DNA from: Arthrobacter sp. AZCC_0090
GTDB taxonomy: Bacteria; Actinomycetota; Actinomycetes; Actinomycetales; Micrococcaceae
Assembly (NCBI RefSeq): GCF_014207375.1
Contig: NZ_JACHEE010000001.1
Coordinates: 248,001 to 312,000, forward strand
Reading direction: 5' to 3'
Length of the DNA stretch: 64,000 nucleotides
Below, piece by piece: positions 27,046 to 37,139 of the stretch (its first letter is position 1; every line of letters begins with the position of its first letter). The notes beneath the pieces are model-generated. The model was not told the DNA's origin and did no database searches. It worked only from the letters and a program-made list of their open reading frames with translations. Made by a program: the position numbers and the translations under genes.

Positions 27046-27980
27046 TGCTCATTACCGGCCCTGAGGAGTACCTCGGAATCCGTGCGATGGATCGGGTCCG
27101 TTCCCAAGTGCGGGCCACCGCACCGGAGGTGGAAATCAGCAAACTCAACGCAGGAAGCTATGAGTCCGGTTCCCTAGCGATGACCGTCACGCCGTCACTG
27201 TTCGACGAGGCCAAGCTCATCGAGATCGAGGGCCTCGAGTCCATGAACGATGCCTTCCTTGCCGATGCTTTGAAATACGTAGCCCAACCGGAGAACGACG
27301 TCGTGTTAGTCCTGCGTCACGGCGGCGGGGTGCGCGGCAAGAAACTTCTGGACGCCATCAAGTCCTGCGGATGGCCGGTAGTAGATTGCCAGCCCTTGAA
27401 AAAGGATGCCGAGAAAACAGCATTCGTCATCTCGGAATTCAAGGCAGGCGGCCGGCGCATCGAGGCGGACGCAGTCCAGGCCCTCGTCAACGCAGTCGGT
27501 GCCAGCCTCTCGGAGCTCGCGGCAGCATGCAACCAGCTCATCGCGGATGCCACCACGGCTGTGGACGCAGCCACAGTGGAGCGCTACTACGGCGGCCGTG
27601 TGGAAGCCACTGCCTTCAAGGTGGCGGACGCCGCCATGGCCGGAAATGGACCGCAGGCCCTGTCCAGCCTCCGGCATGCCCTGGCCACTGGGGTTGACCC
27701 CGTCCCGCTGGTTGCCGCCCTTGCCGCGAAGCTCCGCACCCTTGCCAAAGTCGCGGGAGCCCAGGGCTCGTCCGCACAGATTGCCAAGCAGCTTGGCATG
27801 CAGCCCTGGCTGGTGGAACAGGCACAGCGGGACGTCCGGCGCTGGACTCCTGAGGGCCTGATCCGTTCCATCCAGGTCACAGCTGAAGCCGACGCCCAAG
27901 TCAAAGGACTCGCGCGGGATCCCGTGTACGCGGTGGAGCACGCTGTCACAGTCATTGCTGCCTCGGCCCGGGGCCGCTAG
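26964..27980 (+). CDS. holA: DNA polymerase III delta subunit
   Basis: Clamp-loader subunit that opens the beta sliding clamp, 338 residues. Visible are the N-terminal AAA+-like region (VVLITGPEEYLGIRAMDRV), LIEIEGLESMN and the C-terminal collar part (MAGNGPQALSSLRHALATGVDPVPLVAAL). The TTG start at 26964 is supported by GGAAGGAAG at 26950-26958. It overlaps the comEC end by 82 bases in another frame. rpsT lies downstream on the other strand, the usual actinobacterial neighbour. Confidence 0.93.
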   Translation: MAAAPVSKAKTAAANTVSWRDVTPSAVVLITGPEEYLGIRAMDRVRSQVRATAPEVEISKLNAGSYESGSLAMTVTPSLFDEAKLIEIEGLESMNDAFLADALKYVAQPENDVVLVLRHGGGVRGKKLLDAIKSCGWPVVDCQPLKKDAEKTAFVISEFKAGGRRIEADAVQALVNAVGASLSELAAACNQLIADATTAVDAATVERYYGGRVEATAFKVADAAMAGNGPQALSSLRHALATGVDPVPLVAALAAKLRTLAKVAGAQGSSAQIAKQLGMQPWLVEQAQRDVRRWTPEGLIRSIQVTAEADAQVKGLARDPVYAVEHAVTVIAASARGR

Positions 27981-28028
27981 AGCCTGTTGCCGGGGTCTCC
28001 GAGTCGACTCGTGGGAGAGTTAAATACC

Positions 28029-28059
28029 TGAGGCCGGCACCCATTGGGCGCCGGCCTCA
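28029..28059 (-). terminator. Terminator downstream of rpsT (and holA)
   Basis: TGAGGCCGGC (28029-28038) pairs with GCCGGCCTCA (28050-28059). It lies between the convergent ends of holA and rpsT and could serve both. Confidence 0.65.
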
Positions 28060-28087
28060 CGTTCAGCTCAGTCGAACTGGAAAAACC

Positions 28088-28348
28088 TTAGAGTGCGTTG
28101 ACCTTTTTGGAGATCGCCGACTTGCGGTTTGCAGCGTTGTTCTTGTGAATAACGCCCTTGCTGACAGCCTTGTCCAGCTTACGGCTGGCAGCAACAAGAG
28201 CCTTTGCAGCGGCATCCTTGTCCGTGGACTCAACGGCGGTGGCAACGGCGCGGATGGCCGTCTTCAGCTCAGACTTGACAGCGTTGTTACGCAGGCGAGC
28301 CTTCTCGTTGGTGAGGATGCGCTTCTTCTGGGACTTGATATTAGCCAC
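28088..28348 (-). CDS. rpsT: 30S ribosomal protein S20
   Basis: Binds 16S rRNA in the body of the small subunit. The 86-residue basic protein has the family pattern [21 protein letters not shown] and ends with [20 protein letters not shown]. In the 170-base leader, read on the minus strand, TGATAATATT lies near 28482-28492 and could be an extended -10 element. A small GGTTGGC/GCCAACC inverted repeat (about 28397-28441) lies in the leader and might be relevant to S20 autoregulation, which is known in other bacteria. Confidence 0.97.
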   Translation of the reverse strand: MANIKSQKKRILTNEKARLRNNAVKSELKTAIRAVATAVESTDKDAAAKALVAASRKLDKAVSKGVIHKNNAANRKSAISKKVNAL

Positions 28349-28518
28349 GTGTGTGAACTCTCTTTTTAATGCGGAAATGGTCTAGAGGGTTTTCAGGTTG
28401 GCCATCGACTGAGCGGCGTGGGGATGCCTATGGCAGCCAACCATGAGTGGCCGTCGACCTGCACGGACACACAGCCATAAATATTATCAGACTCGGCGCT
28501 TTTCCGGGGATTTACCGT

Positions 28519-29088
28519 TTACGCCGAGTCGTGTTGCCCGTTGAGCCGATGCGCCACCATTTGGAAAGTGCGTTTGTCCAGGATGGCGCCCTCACGCCGA
28601 ACGTCCGAGGGGTTGATGCGTACCACCCGGTCCACCTTGACCTCACTGGGCCGCCCCTGGGCGTCCCAGGCTCCTGTGCCGATGTCGACGTAGTCGTTTG
28701 AACGGCGGTCGTTGTCGTGGTCTTTGCTGGTGAGCATCAGCCCCAGCAGCCAACCGCCGTCGCGCCCTATCAAGAGGACCGGCCGGTCCTTGCCCCGCGA
28801 ATGATCCTCTTCGTAGGGGACCCAGGACCACACAATCTCGCCGGGGTCTGGTTTGCCATCCGGGTTGGGGGAGTACCTCGGAGAGACGTTGCCCCTGAAG
28901 TCCCCCGGATAGGGCCGGGAAAGCTGCCCGACGCCGGTCCCTGCGTTCCGGGGGCGGCTTGCCTCCGTTGACGCTCGGGTTTTCGGTGGCCGGCGGGTTC
29001 CTGTGCCGGTGGGGGATCTGATGATCCGCCGAAGGTAGCCCAAGGAGCCTTTGAGGAGTCTGCCAAGCAGGTGCGTGTCCGATGCCAT
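28519..29088 (-). CDS. PemK/MazF-family protein, no antitoxin visible
   Basis: Product of 189 residues with a C-terminal PemK/MazF-like fold (about residues 85-185): GEIVWSWVPYEEDHSRGKDRPVLLIGRDG, then VKVDRVVRINPSDVRREGAILDKRTFQMV. The N-terminal 80 residues are basic and rich in Arg, Pro and Thr, longer than a plain MazF of about 110 residues. No small antitoxin gene lies beside it; rpsT is downstream and lepA is divergent. It may be a conserved actinobacterial housekeeping relative rather than an active toxin. ATG at 29088 chosen over an upstream in-frame ATG at 29130. Confidence 0.8.
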   Translation of the reverse strand: MASDTHLLGRLLKGSLGYLRRIIRSPTGTGTRRPPKTRASTEASRPRNAGTGVGQLSRPYPGDFRGNVSPRYSPNPDGKPDPGEIVWSWVPYEEDHSRGKDRPVLLIGRDGGWLLGLMLTSKDHDNDRRSNDYVDIGTGAWDAQGRPSEVKVDRVVRINPSDVRREGAILDKRTFQMVAHRLNGQHDSA

Positions 29089-29267
29089 GGCACCACCGTA
29101 CTTTCCATCGCCATCCTGCGCCTCCCACAAAGCATCGGCGCCTGATCACAGTGCACAAGCGGCGTCGTGTTCATGGGAGACTATAAGTTCAGATATGCGG
29201 CATCGGCCGGATTGGTCCAGACCAGTCCGGGGTTCGGCCGTGTGAGTGTCGACAGTAAGGACCCTGC

Positions 29268-31121
29268 GTGTCTCCCATGGCCCGCACCGCACCGGTGCCC
29301 GCCGCGACAGATCCGGCCATCATCCGGAACTTCTGCATCATTGCCCACATCGACCACGGTAAATCCACCTTGGCCGACCGCATGTTGCAGTACACCGGCG
29401 TCGTTAAGTCCCGCGACATGAAGGCCCAGTATCTGGACCGCATGGATATCGAACGCGAGCGTGGCATCACCATCAAGTCCCAGGCTGTCCGCATGCCTTG
29501 GGAACTTGAGGGCACCAGCTACGCCTTGAACATGATCGATACCCCTGGCCACGTTGACTTCACCTATGAGGTCTCCCGCTCGCTCGCGGCCTGTGAAGGC
29601 GCAATCCTGTTGGTGGATGCGGCACAGGGCATCGAGGCTCAGACCTTGGCCAACCTCTACCTGGCGATGGAAAACAACCTCACCATCATCCCGGTGCTCA
29701 ACAAGATCGACCTTCCAGCGGCCCAGCCCGAAAAGTACGCAGCGGAACTCGCCAACCTGATCGGCGGCGACCCCGAGGACGTGCTGCGGGTGTCCGGCAA
29801 AACCGGCGCCGGCGTGGAAGCCCTGCTGGACAAGATCGTCCGCGATTTACCCGCGCCTGTCGGCGACCCCGACGCCCCGGCGCGCGCCATGATTTTCGAC
29901 TCCGTCTATGACACGTACCGCGGCGTGGTCACCTACGTCCGCGTCGTGGACGGCATGCTGCACCCGCGCGAGCGGATCCAGATGATGTCCACCCGCGCCA
30001 CCCACGAGCTCCTGGAAATCGGTGTCAGCTCGCCGGAGCCCACTCCCTCCAAGGGACTGGGCGTCGGCGAGGTCGGCTACCTGATCACCGGCGTGAAAGA
30101 CGTCCGCCAGTCAAAGGTGGGGGATACTGTAACCAATCTGGCCAAGCCTGCCTCAGAATCCCTTGCCGGCTATGCAGACGCCAAGCCCATGGTCTTCTCC
30201 GGCCTGTATCCCTTGGACGGCACGGACTATCCGGTGCTTCGTGACGCGTTGGAGAAGCTGATGCTCAACGACGCCGCACTCGTCTATGAGCCGGAGACGT
30301 CGGCCGCTCTGGGATTCGGATTCCGCGTCGGCTTCCTCGGCCTGCTGCACCTGGAAATCACCCGTGAGCGCCTTGAGCGTGAGTACAACCTGGACCTCAT
30401 CTCCACCGCTCCCAACGTGGAGTACGAGGTCACGCTGGAGGACAAGCGGGTCATCCACGTCACCAACCCCAGCGAATACCCCACCGGCAAGATCTCGGAG
30501 GTCCGCGAACCGATGGTGTCCGCCACCATCCTGGCTCCCAACGAGTTTGTCGGCGCCATCATGGAACTGTGCCAGAGCCGCCGTGGAGTCATGGGCGGCA
30601 TGGACTACCTCTCCGAGGACCGGGTGGAAATCCGTTACCGGCTGCCGCTGGCCGAGATCGTCTTCGACTTCTTCGACATCCTCAAGTCCAAGACCCGTGG
30701 CTACGGTTCGCTGGACTGGAAGGCCGACGGCGAGCAAGTTGCCGACCTGGTCAAGGTGGACATCATGCTCCAAGGCGAGCAGGTTGACGCCTTCAGCGCC
30801 ATCACCCACAGGGACAAGGCCTACGCCTACGGCGTCATGATGACAGGCAAGCTGCGGGAGCTCATTCCCCGACAGCAGTTCGAGGTGCCCATCCAGGCGG
30901 CCATCGGCTCGCGCATCATTGCCCGCGAAAGCATCCGTGCCATCCGCAAGGACGTGCTTGCCAAGTGCTATGGCGGTGACATCACCCGTAAGCGCAAACT
31001 TCTGGAAAAGCAGAAGGAAGGCAAGAAGCGCATGAAGATGGTGGGCCGCGTGGAAGTTCCGCAGGAAGCGTTCATCGCAGCCCTGACCACTGACGAATCC
31101 AAGGACAAGGCCAAGAAGTAA
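29268..31121 (+). CDS. lepA: Elongation factor 4 (LepA)
   Basis: Ribosomal GTPase that acts on stalled or late-initiation ribosomes, 617 residues. G1 is [14 protein letters not shown], the switch region is [14 protein letters not shown]3 is DTPGHVDF and G4 is NKIDLP. The C-terminal LepA-specific domain is intact ([34 protein letters not shown]). GTG at 29268 preferred because AGTAAGGA lies at 29255-29262; ATG 29277 is further from it. hemW follows after 63 bases, a common pair. Confidence 0.96.
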   Translation: MSPMARTAPVPAATDPAIIRNFCIIAHIDHGKSTLADRMLQYTGVVKSRDMKAQYLDRMDIERERGITIKSQAVRMPWELEGTSYALNMIDTPGHVDFTYEVSRSLAACEGAILLVDAAQGIEAQTLANLYLAMENNLTIIPVLNKIDLPAAQPEKYAAELANLIGGDPEDVLRVSGKTGAGVEALLDKIVRDLPAPVGDPDAPARAMIFDSVYDTYRGVVTYVRVVDGMLHPRERIQMMSTRATHELLEIGVSSPEPTPSKGLGVGEVGYLITGVKDVRQSKVGDTVTNLAKPASESLAGYADAKPMVFSGLYPLDGTDYPVLRDALEKLMLNDAALVYEPETSAALGFGFRVGFLGLLHLEITRERLEREYNLDLISTAPNVEYEVTLEDKRVIHVTNPSEYPTGKISEVREPMVSATILAPNEFVGAIMELCQSRRGVMGGMDYLSEDRVEIRYRLPLAEIVFDFFDILKSKTRGYGSLDWKADGEQVADLVKVDIMLQGEQVDAFSAITHRDKAYAYGVMMTGKLRELIPRQQFEVPIQAAIGSRIIARESIRAIRKDVLAKCYGGDITRKRKLLEKQKEGKKRMKMVGRVEVPQEAFIAALTTDESKDKAKK

Positions 31122-31184
31122 TGGGGCTCTTTGCCCAACACACGTCCGGACTGGCACGTAGGGCACGGGCACACGGGGGATCCT

Positions 31185-32414
31185 GTGCCTAGTGTCCTTC
31201 CCCTCGGAGACCCGGCGCCTGCGGACGGCCTCTTGCCGCCGCAGGTGCTTGACGGTGTAGAGTCACGCAAGTTCGGACTCTACGTCCACATACCCTTCTG
31301 CGCCGTGCGCTGCGGATACTGCGATTTCAACACCTACACCGCCACAGAGCTTGGAGGCGGCGCATCCCAGGATGCCTACGCATCTACGGCGATTTCGGAA
31401 GTGGAGTTCGCCGTCCGGGCCATGGGAGCCTCCGGGCTGCCGCATCGGCCCCTGAGCACGGTATTCTTCGGCGGCGGCACACCAACGCTGCTGCCTGCCG
31501 AAGATCTGGCACGCATCCTGACGTCCGCCGTCGGGCACTGGGGCATCGAAGCCGGGGCCGAAGTCACCACTGAAGCCAACCCAGACTCGGTGACCCCCGA
31601 GTCGCTCCTGCTGCTGGCTGATGCCGGCTTCACGCGGGTTTCCTTCGGCATGCAGTCGGCGGTCCCGCACGTCCTCAAGGTTCTGGACCGTACCCACACG
31701 CCCAGCCGGGTTCCGTTGGTGGTCCAATGGGCACGCGACGCCGGACTTGCGGTAAGCCTCGACCTCATCTACGGCACTCCCGGTGAGTCGATGGCGGATT
31801 GGCAGACTTCCCTTGAAACAGCCCTGTCCTACGAACCGGACCACATCAGCGCCTACGCACTGATCGTGGAAGAAGGCACTAAGCTGGCCGCCCAGATAAG
31901 GCGCGGTGAAGTTCCGGGAATCGACGACGACGACCACGCTGCCAAATACGAACTCGCCGATCAACTGATCAGCGCAGCCGGGCTGAACTGGTACGAGGTC
32001 AGCAACTGGTCCCGCACACCCGAGCAGGCCTGCAAACACAACCTTGCCTACTGGCGGGGAGATGACTGGTGGGGCATCGGACCCGGAGCGCATTCCCATA
32101 TGGGCGGAGTCCGCTGGTGGAACGTCAAACACCCCACCGCATATGCAAACAGGCTCGGTGAAGGGGTCTCTCCTGCCGCTGGGCGCGAAACCCTCGATGC
32201 CGGAACGCGGGAAGTGGAACGCATCATGCTGGAGGCACGCCTCGGCACCGGGCTCCAGGTCGATGCCCTCGACAAGGTCGGCCGCCATGCCGTGGCGGGC
32301 CTCATCGCCGACGGCCTGGTGGAGCCTGCGGCAGCCTTCCAAGGACGGCTGGTACTGACGCTCAAGGGGCGGCTACTGGCTGATGCCGTGGTCCGCCGCA
32401 TCCTCCCGGAGTAG
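31185..32414 (+). CDS. hemW: Radical SAM heme chaperone HemW
   Basis: HemN-like radical SAM protein; characterised HemW proteins bind heme and pass it to membrane hemoproteins rather than oxidising coproporphyrinogen. The 409-residue product has the cluster motif CAVRCGYCDFNTY (CX3CX2C) near residue 40, GGGTPTLLPAEDL, and the C-terminal HemN_C region. The lack of the extra N-terminal region and the fourth cysteine of the CX3CX2CXC motif of HemN support HemW. GTG at 31185 follows GGGGGA (31175-31180); a TTG at 31131 is an alternative. Confidence 0.9.
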   Translation: MPSVLPLGDPAPADGLLPPQVLDGVESRKFGLYVHIPFCAVRCGYCDFNTYTATELGGGASQDAYASTAISEVEFAVRAMGASGLPHRPLSTVFFGGGTPTLLPAEDLARILTSAVGHWGIEAGAEVTTEANPDSVTPESLLLLADAGFTRVSFGMQSAVPHVLKVLDRTHTPSRVPLVVQWARDAGLAVSLDLIYGTPGESMADWQTSLETALSYEPDHISAYALIVEEGTKLAAQIRRGEVPGIDDDDHAAKYELADQLISAAGLNWYEVSNWSRTPEQACKHNLAYWRGDDWWGIGPGAHSHMGGVRWWNVKHPTAYANRLGEGVSPAAGRETLDAGTREVERIMLEARLGTGLQVDALDKVGRHAVAGLIADGLVEPAAAFQGRLVLTLKGRLLADAVVRRILPE

Positions 32415-32449
32415 CGAACTGACGAGGGCGGCTGCCCTGCGCGCCATCG

Positions 32450-32863
32450 CTATTTGATCCAGCGCAGGTTGAAACGGTAGCGGTGCGGCTGTCCGTGGTT
32501 GACGCGAATGCCGGCAGACACCGAGAAGCAGGTCACAGCGACCCAGATGGCCGTGGCCACGACCGCGAACAGGTTTCCAACCACCGGGAGCAGGACCAGG
32601 ATGTTCGCGAGCACTGCGGCAATCGTTGGCGGCAAAGTGAAGTTCAGCGCCTCTTTCGATTCCTGTGCCGTGAACGGGCCACGGTCGCGGAAGATCAGGT
32701 AGATCAGGAGCGAAGGCACGCAGCCAAGGATTCCGCCAAAGTGCGCAAGGGTGGCCCACTGCCGGTCTTCGGAGGCCGTCAAGGGCAGCGCATTGGCAGG
32801 AACGCCGTGGTACTGGGACTGGCCCGAAGCGCCGTCCCGTTCGTCAGGAGCGTTGTCTGCCAC
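32450..32863 (-). CDS. DUF4870 membrane protein
   Basis: Small predicted membrane protein of 137 residues and unknown function, with the DUF4870 pattern: RQWATLAHFGGILGCVPSLLIYLIFRDRGPFTAQESKEALNF split by about three hydrophobic segments, then LPVVGNLFAVVATAIWVAVTC. The N-terminal 30 residues are hydrophilic. It is transcribed toward hemW. Nothing in the context suggests a specific role. Confidence 0.85.
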   Translation of the reverse strand: MADNAPDERDGASGQSQYHGVPANALPLTASEDRQWATLAHFGGILGCVPSLLIYLIFRDRGPFTAQESKEALNFTLPPTIAAVLANILVLLPVVGNLFAVVATAIWVAVTCFSVSAGIRVNHGQPHRYRFNLRWIK

Positions 32864-33010
32864 AGTTTCTTCCTTCGAGTATCTATCGGTGCAGTGTTGC
32901 TGTCCCAGAATACTTGCTCGGCACGCGATCAGCGGACCAACTCCCAGACCCTAGGCCGGGGAAACCGCGCTGGAGCCGCCGTGAAAGCGAAGTGAATCTG
33001 CAAAGCGCCG

Positions 33011-33916
33011 TCACGGCACGGTCAGGAAATCGATCACTTCCTCCACCCGACCCAGCAGGGAGGCTTCCAGGTCCGCGTAGCTGTGGACGGCGCCGAGAAG
33101 CTTCTGCCAGCCAAGCCCGACGTCCTCGGCCGTAGTGTGTGGCCAGCCGAACGACTTCAGGATGCCGGTCTTCCAATCGGTGCCTCGGGCTATGGTGGGC
33201 CACTGCTGGATCCCCAGGACCTTGGGACGGATGGCCTGCCAGACGTCCACATAGGGATGGCCCACGATCAGGACGTTTCCTGGCGCGCCGGGCAGCGTCA
33301 TGGCGTCGGCAGCGATCCGCGACTCTTTCGAATCCGGCACCAGGTGATCCACGAGGATCCCGAGCCTGCGGCCCGGGCCGGGAGAGAACTCGGCAATCGC
33401 CGCCTTGAGGTCGTCCACGCCATGCAAGGGTTCGACGACGATTCCCTCCACCCGGAGGTCATCTCCCCAGACCTTCTCCACCAGTTCTGCGTCGTGTTTG
33501 CCTTCCACCCAGATCCGGCTTGCCTTGGCGACTTGGGCACGCTGGCCGGCTACCCGGACGGATCCGGATGCTGTGCGGCTTGCATGCCCGGCAGCCACGA
33601 CGGCGGACGCGCGTGGCGCGGGCGGCAGAAGTTTCACTGGCTGTCCGTCGAGCAGGAATCCAAAGCCGAGCCGGAATGACTTGTTCTTTCCCCGGCGATC
33701 CTCCAGCACCACGATGTGCATGCCGCCGGACTTTTCGACCCTGGTCACGGCCCCGACCCAACCGGACTGCACGTCTTCGAGAACCATCCCGCGTTCAACG
33801 GGCACCTCCGGCAGCTGCCGCTTGGCAGGCGAGGAGAGATCTTGCGGGCCCCAATTGTCGTAAGACACGGTCTTCACACCACTTTGCGCTAGGGGATCAA
33901 TGACGGCCCTGGACAT
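33011..33916 (-). CDS. DUF3097 family protein
   Basis: Actinobacterial protein of unknown function, about 301 residues, with the family segments VPVERGMVLEDVQSGWVGAVTRVEK, WVEGKHDAELVEKVWGDDLR (a Toprim-like E-G-K-x-D pattern) and GILVDHLVPDSKESRIA. Start uncertain: ATG 33916 is used; GTG at 33877 or 33868, close to the SYDNWGPQDL segment that usually opens the family, are good alternatives. It is divergent from hrcA. I infer a nucleic-acid-related activity only from the Toprim-like pattern. Confidence 0.78.
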   Translation of the reverse strand: MSRAVIDPLAQSGVKTVSYDNWGPQDLSSPAKRQLPEVPVERGMVLEDVQSGWVGAVTRVEKSGGMHIVVLEDRRGKNKSFRLGFGFLLDGQPVKLLPPAPRASAVVAAGHASRTASGSVRVAGQRAQVAKASRIWVEGKHDAELVEKVWGDDLRVEGIVVEPLHGVDDLKAAIAEFSPGPGRRLGILVDHLVPDSKESRIAADAMTLPGAPGNVLIVGHPYVDVWQAIRPKVLGIQQWPTIARGTDWKTGILKSFGWPHTTAEDVGLGWQKLLGAVHSYADLEASLLGRVEEVIDFLTVP

Positions 33917-33993
33917 TCCGCGGGACCGCGCGGGAATCATGTTCGCCGCGAGCGGTACCAATGCTAACAACGTGGTGGCTCATACTAGACTTG

Positions 33994-34020
33994 TTAGCAC
34001 TTGGGCATGTTGAGTGCTAA
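33994..34020 (+). promoter_or_regulatory. CIRCE element upstream of hrcA
   Basis: TTAGCACTT, 9 bases, GAGTGCTAA: exact spacing and one mismatch from the consensus TTAGCACTC-N9-GAGTGCTAA. CIRCE is the operator of the HrcA repressor, here placed 63 bases ahead of the hrcA start, so autoregulation of hrcA-dnaJ is expected. Confidence 0.93.
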
Positions 34021-34083
34021 CTATTGAATATCAGGTCGCTGAGTAGAAACTGTTCAGCACTGGCGGTTGAATGGAGGTGGGCA

Positions 34084-35097
34084 GTGAGCGAACCACGCAA
34101 GCTTGAAGTGTTGCGCGCCATCGTGGAGGACTACGTTCACTCCCGCGAGCCCGTCGGATCCAAAGCCTTGGTCGAACGGCACCATTTGGGAGTGTCGAGC
34201 GCCACCATCCGCAACGACATGGCCCTTTTGGAAGAAGAAGGACTCATCGCCGCACCGCACACCAGTGCCGGCCGCATCCCCACGGACAAAGGCTACCGCC
34301 TCTTCGTCGACCGTATCTCCCAGGTCAAACCGCTTTCGGCCGCCGAACGTCGGGCCATCCACTCGCTGCTTGAGGGACCCGACGACGTCGAGGACATCCT
34401 TGAGCGCACCGTTCGGCTCCTGTCCCAACTGACCAACCAGGTCGCCGTCGTGCAGTACCCGCACCTAAGCCGCGCCCGGGTTCGGCACATTGAGTTCGTG
34501 CTTCTGGCTCCGCGCCAGGTGCTGGTGGTACTTATCGCGGATACCGGCAAAGTGGAACAGGGCGTGGTGCACGCAGGGGCGGATGCCACTGACGATGACC
34601 TCATGGCCCTACGCGGACGTTTCCTTGGAAGCATCGCCGGCTCGCAGCTTGACCTCATGCCGCAGGTCCTGCCGTCGGTAGTTGCCCTGTGCCCGCCAAC
34701 ACTTCGGGGCCTTGCAGGCGTCCTTGCCCATGGTCTGGAAAGGCTGGCCGACAGGGGCCGGGACGAACGCATGGTCATGGCAGGCACGGCTAACCTGGCC
34801 CGCTCCAACGTGGATTTCCCGCTGAGCATCGGACCGGTTCTCGAAGCTCTTGAGGAACAGGTGGTCATGCTGCGCCTGCTCTCGGACATGGCGGAGGACC
34901 CCCGTGGAGTCACCGTGAGCATCGGCCGTGAGAACCCCTACGACGGTCTCTCCGAAGCATCGGTGGTGGCCACCGGCTACGGTCCAGGCAGTAGCGCTAA
35001 GATCGGCATTCTTGGACCTACCCGGATGGACTATCCCAACACCATGGCGGCCGTCCGCGCCGTCGCACGCTACCTTTCCCGTATTCTGGGCGGCTGA
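34084..35097 (+). CDS. hrcA: Heat-inducible repressor HrcA
   Basis: Repressor that binds CIRCE and represses chaperone genes until heat shock titrates GroEL. The 337-residue protein has the winged-helix N-terminus ([55 protein letters not shown]) and the C-terminal dimerisation domain with [16 protein letters not shown] at 34084 follows GGAGG at 34073-34077. The CIRCE element upstream and dnaJ 61 bases downstream fit an hrcA-dnaJ operon. Confidence 0.96.
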   Translation: MSEPRKLEVLRAIVEDYVHSREPVGSKALVERHHLGVSSATIRNDMALLEEEGLIAAPHTSAGRIPTDKGYRLFVDRISQVKPLSAAERRAIHSLLEGPDDVEDILERTVRLLSQLTNQVAVVQYPHLSRARVRHIEFVLLAPRQVLVVLIADTGKVEQGVVHAGADATDDDLMALRGRFLGSIAGSQLDLMPQVLPSVVALCPPTLRGLAGVLAHGLERLADRGRDERMVMAGTANLARSNVDFPLSIGPVLEALEEQVVMLRLLSDMAEDPRGVTVSIGRENPYDGLSEASVVATGYGPGSSAKIGILGPTRMDYPNTMAAVRAVARYLSRILGG

Positions 35098-35158
35098 CGG
35101 CCCCGGCCGGAACCCGTCTCGCAAGAAACGCAGTTACAACAAGGAAGAGATACCGACT

Positions 35159-36289
35159 TTGAGCAGCCACTATGACGTTCTGGGCGTCTCACCGGAAGCA
35201 ACCGGCGAGGAGATCAAGAAGGCCTACCGCAAGCTCGCCCGCAAGCTGCATCCCGACGTGAACCCGGGGGAAGGCGCCGCCGAGGAATTCAAAGCCGTGA
35301 CCCACGCCTACGAGGTCCTCTCCGATCCCCAGAAGCGCCGCGTGTATGACGCCACGGGTAACGAGAACGGTACCGACAACGGCTTCGGTGGAGGCTATGC
35401 GGGCCAGGGATTCGCGTTCCAAGACATCTTCGACACTTTCTTCGGCGGAGGTGGTGGCGGCATGCAAGGACCGGCATCACGTATGCGCCGTGGCCAAGAC
35501 GCCCTGATCAGCGTCCGCATCGATTTGCGTGAGGCCGTCTTCGGAGTCAACAAGAAGCTTGAAGTGGATACTGCGGTGGTCTGTCCCACGTGCGAAGGCT
35601 CATGTTGCCGCGCCGGCACCCACCCGGAGCGCTGCGACATCTGCGGCGGTTCGGGTCAGGTCCAGCGTGCAGTCCGCTCCATCCTGGGCCAGGTCATGAC
35701 GTCCGCACCGTGTGGTTCCTGTGAAGGTTTCGGATCGATCATCAAGGATCCGTGCAACGAGTGCAGCGGCCAGGGCCGCATCCGCAGCCGCCGTTCGCTG
35801 ACCGTCAAAGTGCCTGGTGGTGTGGCGACCGGAACGCGCATCCAGTTGTCGTCGCAAGGCGAAGCGGGTCCTGCCGGCGGTCCTTCCGGTGATCTCTACG
35901 TGGAGATTCGGGTCAACACTGATTCCACCTACATTCGTGAGGGCGACGACCTGCACGCAACCTTGAGCGTTCCCATGACGGCCGCGGCCCTGGGTACCGA
36001 GCTTCAGCTCGATACTTTCGACGGCGCCCAGGAGATCGACGTCAAGGCCGGGACCCAGTCCGGCGAGGTCATCACCTTGCGCGGACTGGGCGTCACTCAT
36101 CTCCGCGGTTATGGCCGAGGAGACCTCAAGGTGCACCTGCACGTTGAGACGCCCGGCAAGCTCGACGCCGCGCAGGAAGAGTTGCTGCGCCAACTGGCCA
36201 AATTGCGCGGCGAGCAGTTCACCGAGGGCAAGCTCGTAGCCAGCGGCGGTATGTTTGCGAAGCTGCGGGACAAGCTCGGTAACCTGTAG
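35159..36289 (+). CDS. dnaJ: Chaperone protein DnaJ
   Basis: Hsp40 co-chaperone that stimulates DnaK ATPase and delivers unfolded clients, 376 residues. J-domain with HPD ([11 protein letters not shown], about residue 31), Gly/Phe-rich linker ([13 protein letters not shown], then GGGGGG), four zinc-finger CxxC repeats (CPTC, CDIC, CGSC, CNEC) and C-terminal substrate domains. The TTG start at 35159 is supported by AAGGAAGAG at 35142-35150. It is the second gene after CIRCE and stands only 2 bases from rsmE. Confidence 0.95.
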   Translation: MSSHYDVLGVSPEATGEEIKKAYRKLARKLHPDVNPGEGAAEEFKAVTHAYEVLSDPQKRRVYDATGNENGTDNGFGGGYAGQGFAFQDIFDTFFGGGGGGMQGPASRMRRGQDALISVRIDLREAVFGVNKKLEVDTAVVCPTCEGSCCRAGTHPERCDICGGSGQVQRAVRSILGQVMTSAPCGSCEGFGSIIKDPCNECSGQGRIRSRRSLTVKVPGGVATGTRIQLSSQGEAGPAGGPSGDLYVEIRVNTDSTYIREGDDLHATLSVPMTAAALGTELQLDTFDGAQEIDVKAGTQSGEVITLRGLGVTHLRGYGRGDLKVHLHVETPGKLDAAQEELLRQLAKLRGEQFTEGKLVASGGMFAKLRDKLGNL

Positions 36290-36291
36290 CG

Positions 36292-37068
36292 GTGAGCAAC
36301 CCCGTATTTTTCACGGCCGCCGGAACGCTTGACGGGCTCGGGCCGGGCGACATCTTCGTGCTCGATGGCGCTGAGGCAAGGCACGCTATCACTGTCAAGC
36401 GTTTAGAAGTCGGTGAGGCGGTCGACATAGCCGACGGCGCCGGAAAGCGGCTTACCGGAACAGTGGCCGCGTCCAGCCAGGGAAACCTTGAAGTTGTTGC
36501 CTCCGATGTCTTGGAGGAGCGCCAGCCGATGGTTCGTCTCGTTTTGGTCCAGGCCCTGGCCAAGGGCGACCGCGATGAGCTCGCCGTCGAGACGGCTACG
36601 GAACTCGGAATCGACGCGGTGGTCCCATGGCAGGCGGAACGTTCCATTGTCCGTTGGAAGGGGGAGCGGGCCGCCAAAGCCCATGCGAAGTGGCAATCGG
36701 TGGCCACCGCAGCCGCCAAACAGGCGCGGCGCGCGTGGATTCCCGAGGTGCGTGCCGCCGTCGACGGCTCCGGTTTGGCGGCGGCCGTTGCCGCTGCTGA
36801 TCTGGCGATCATCCTGCACGAGGACGCAAAACGCCCGCTGCGGGAGGTCCTGGAGTGGTGGCAGGATCAGCTTTCCGACGGGGATTCCGGAGCTACGCGC
36901 GAGGTCCTGCTCATCGTGGGGCCGGAGGGCGGCATTTCGCCGCGCGAAGTGACCAAGCTGAGCGACGCCGGTGCTGTCACCGCTCTCTTGGGGCACCACG
37001 TCCTTCGCTCATCGACGGCGGGCCCGGCCGCCGTCGTACTGGCCAGTGACATATTGGGCCGCTGGTAG
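36292..37068 (+). CDS. rsmE: 16S rRNA (uracil-1498-N3)-methyltransferase
   Basis: SAM-dependent SPOUT enzyme that methylates U1498 of 16S rRNA, 258 residues. Family segments are visible: GAEARHAITVKRLEVGEAVDIADG near the N-terminus, QALAKGDRDELAVETATELG, and the SPOUT knot VGPEGGISPREVTKLSDAGAV with LLGHHVLRSSTAG. GTG start 2 bases after the dnaJ stop, so translationally coupled to the heat-shock operon. Confidence 0.94.
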   Translation: MSNPVFFTAAGTLDGLGPGDIFVLDGAEARHAITVKRLEVGEAVDIADGAGKRLTGTVAASSQGNLEVVASDVLEERQPMVRLVLVQALAKGDRDELAVETATELGIDAVVPWQAERSIVRWKGERAAKAHAKWQSVATAAAKQARRAWIPEVRAAVDGSGLAAAVAAADLAIILHEDAKRPLREVLEWWQDQLSDGDSGATREVLLIVGPEGGISPREVTKLSDAGAVTALLGHHVLRSSTAGPAAVVLASDILGRW

Positions 37069-37139
37069 GAAAGCTGCTGGCGCGGCGCAATTGCCCGCGT
37101 CGCCGAGCCCGTCGCGTAACACGAGGCGCACGTACCCGG

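Noticed and set aside
28519..29088. Complete type II toxin-antitoxin pair
   Set aside because: No small antitoxin gene is found on either side, so only a MazF-like protein is called.
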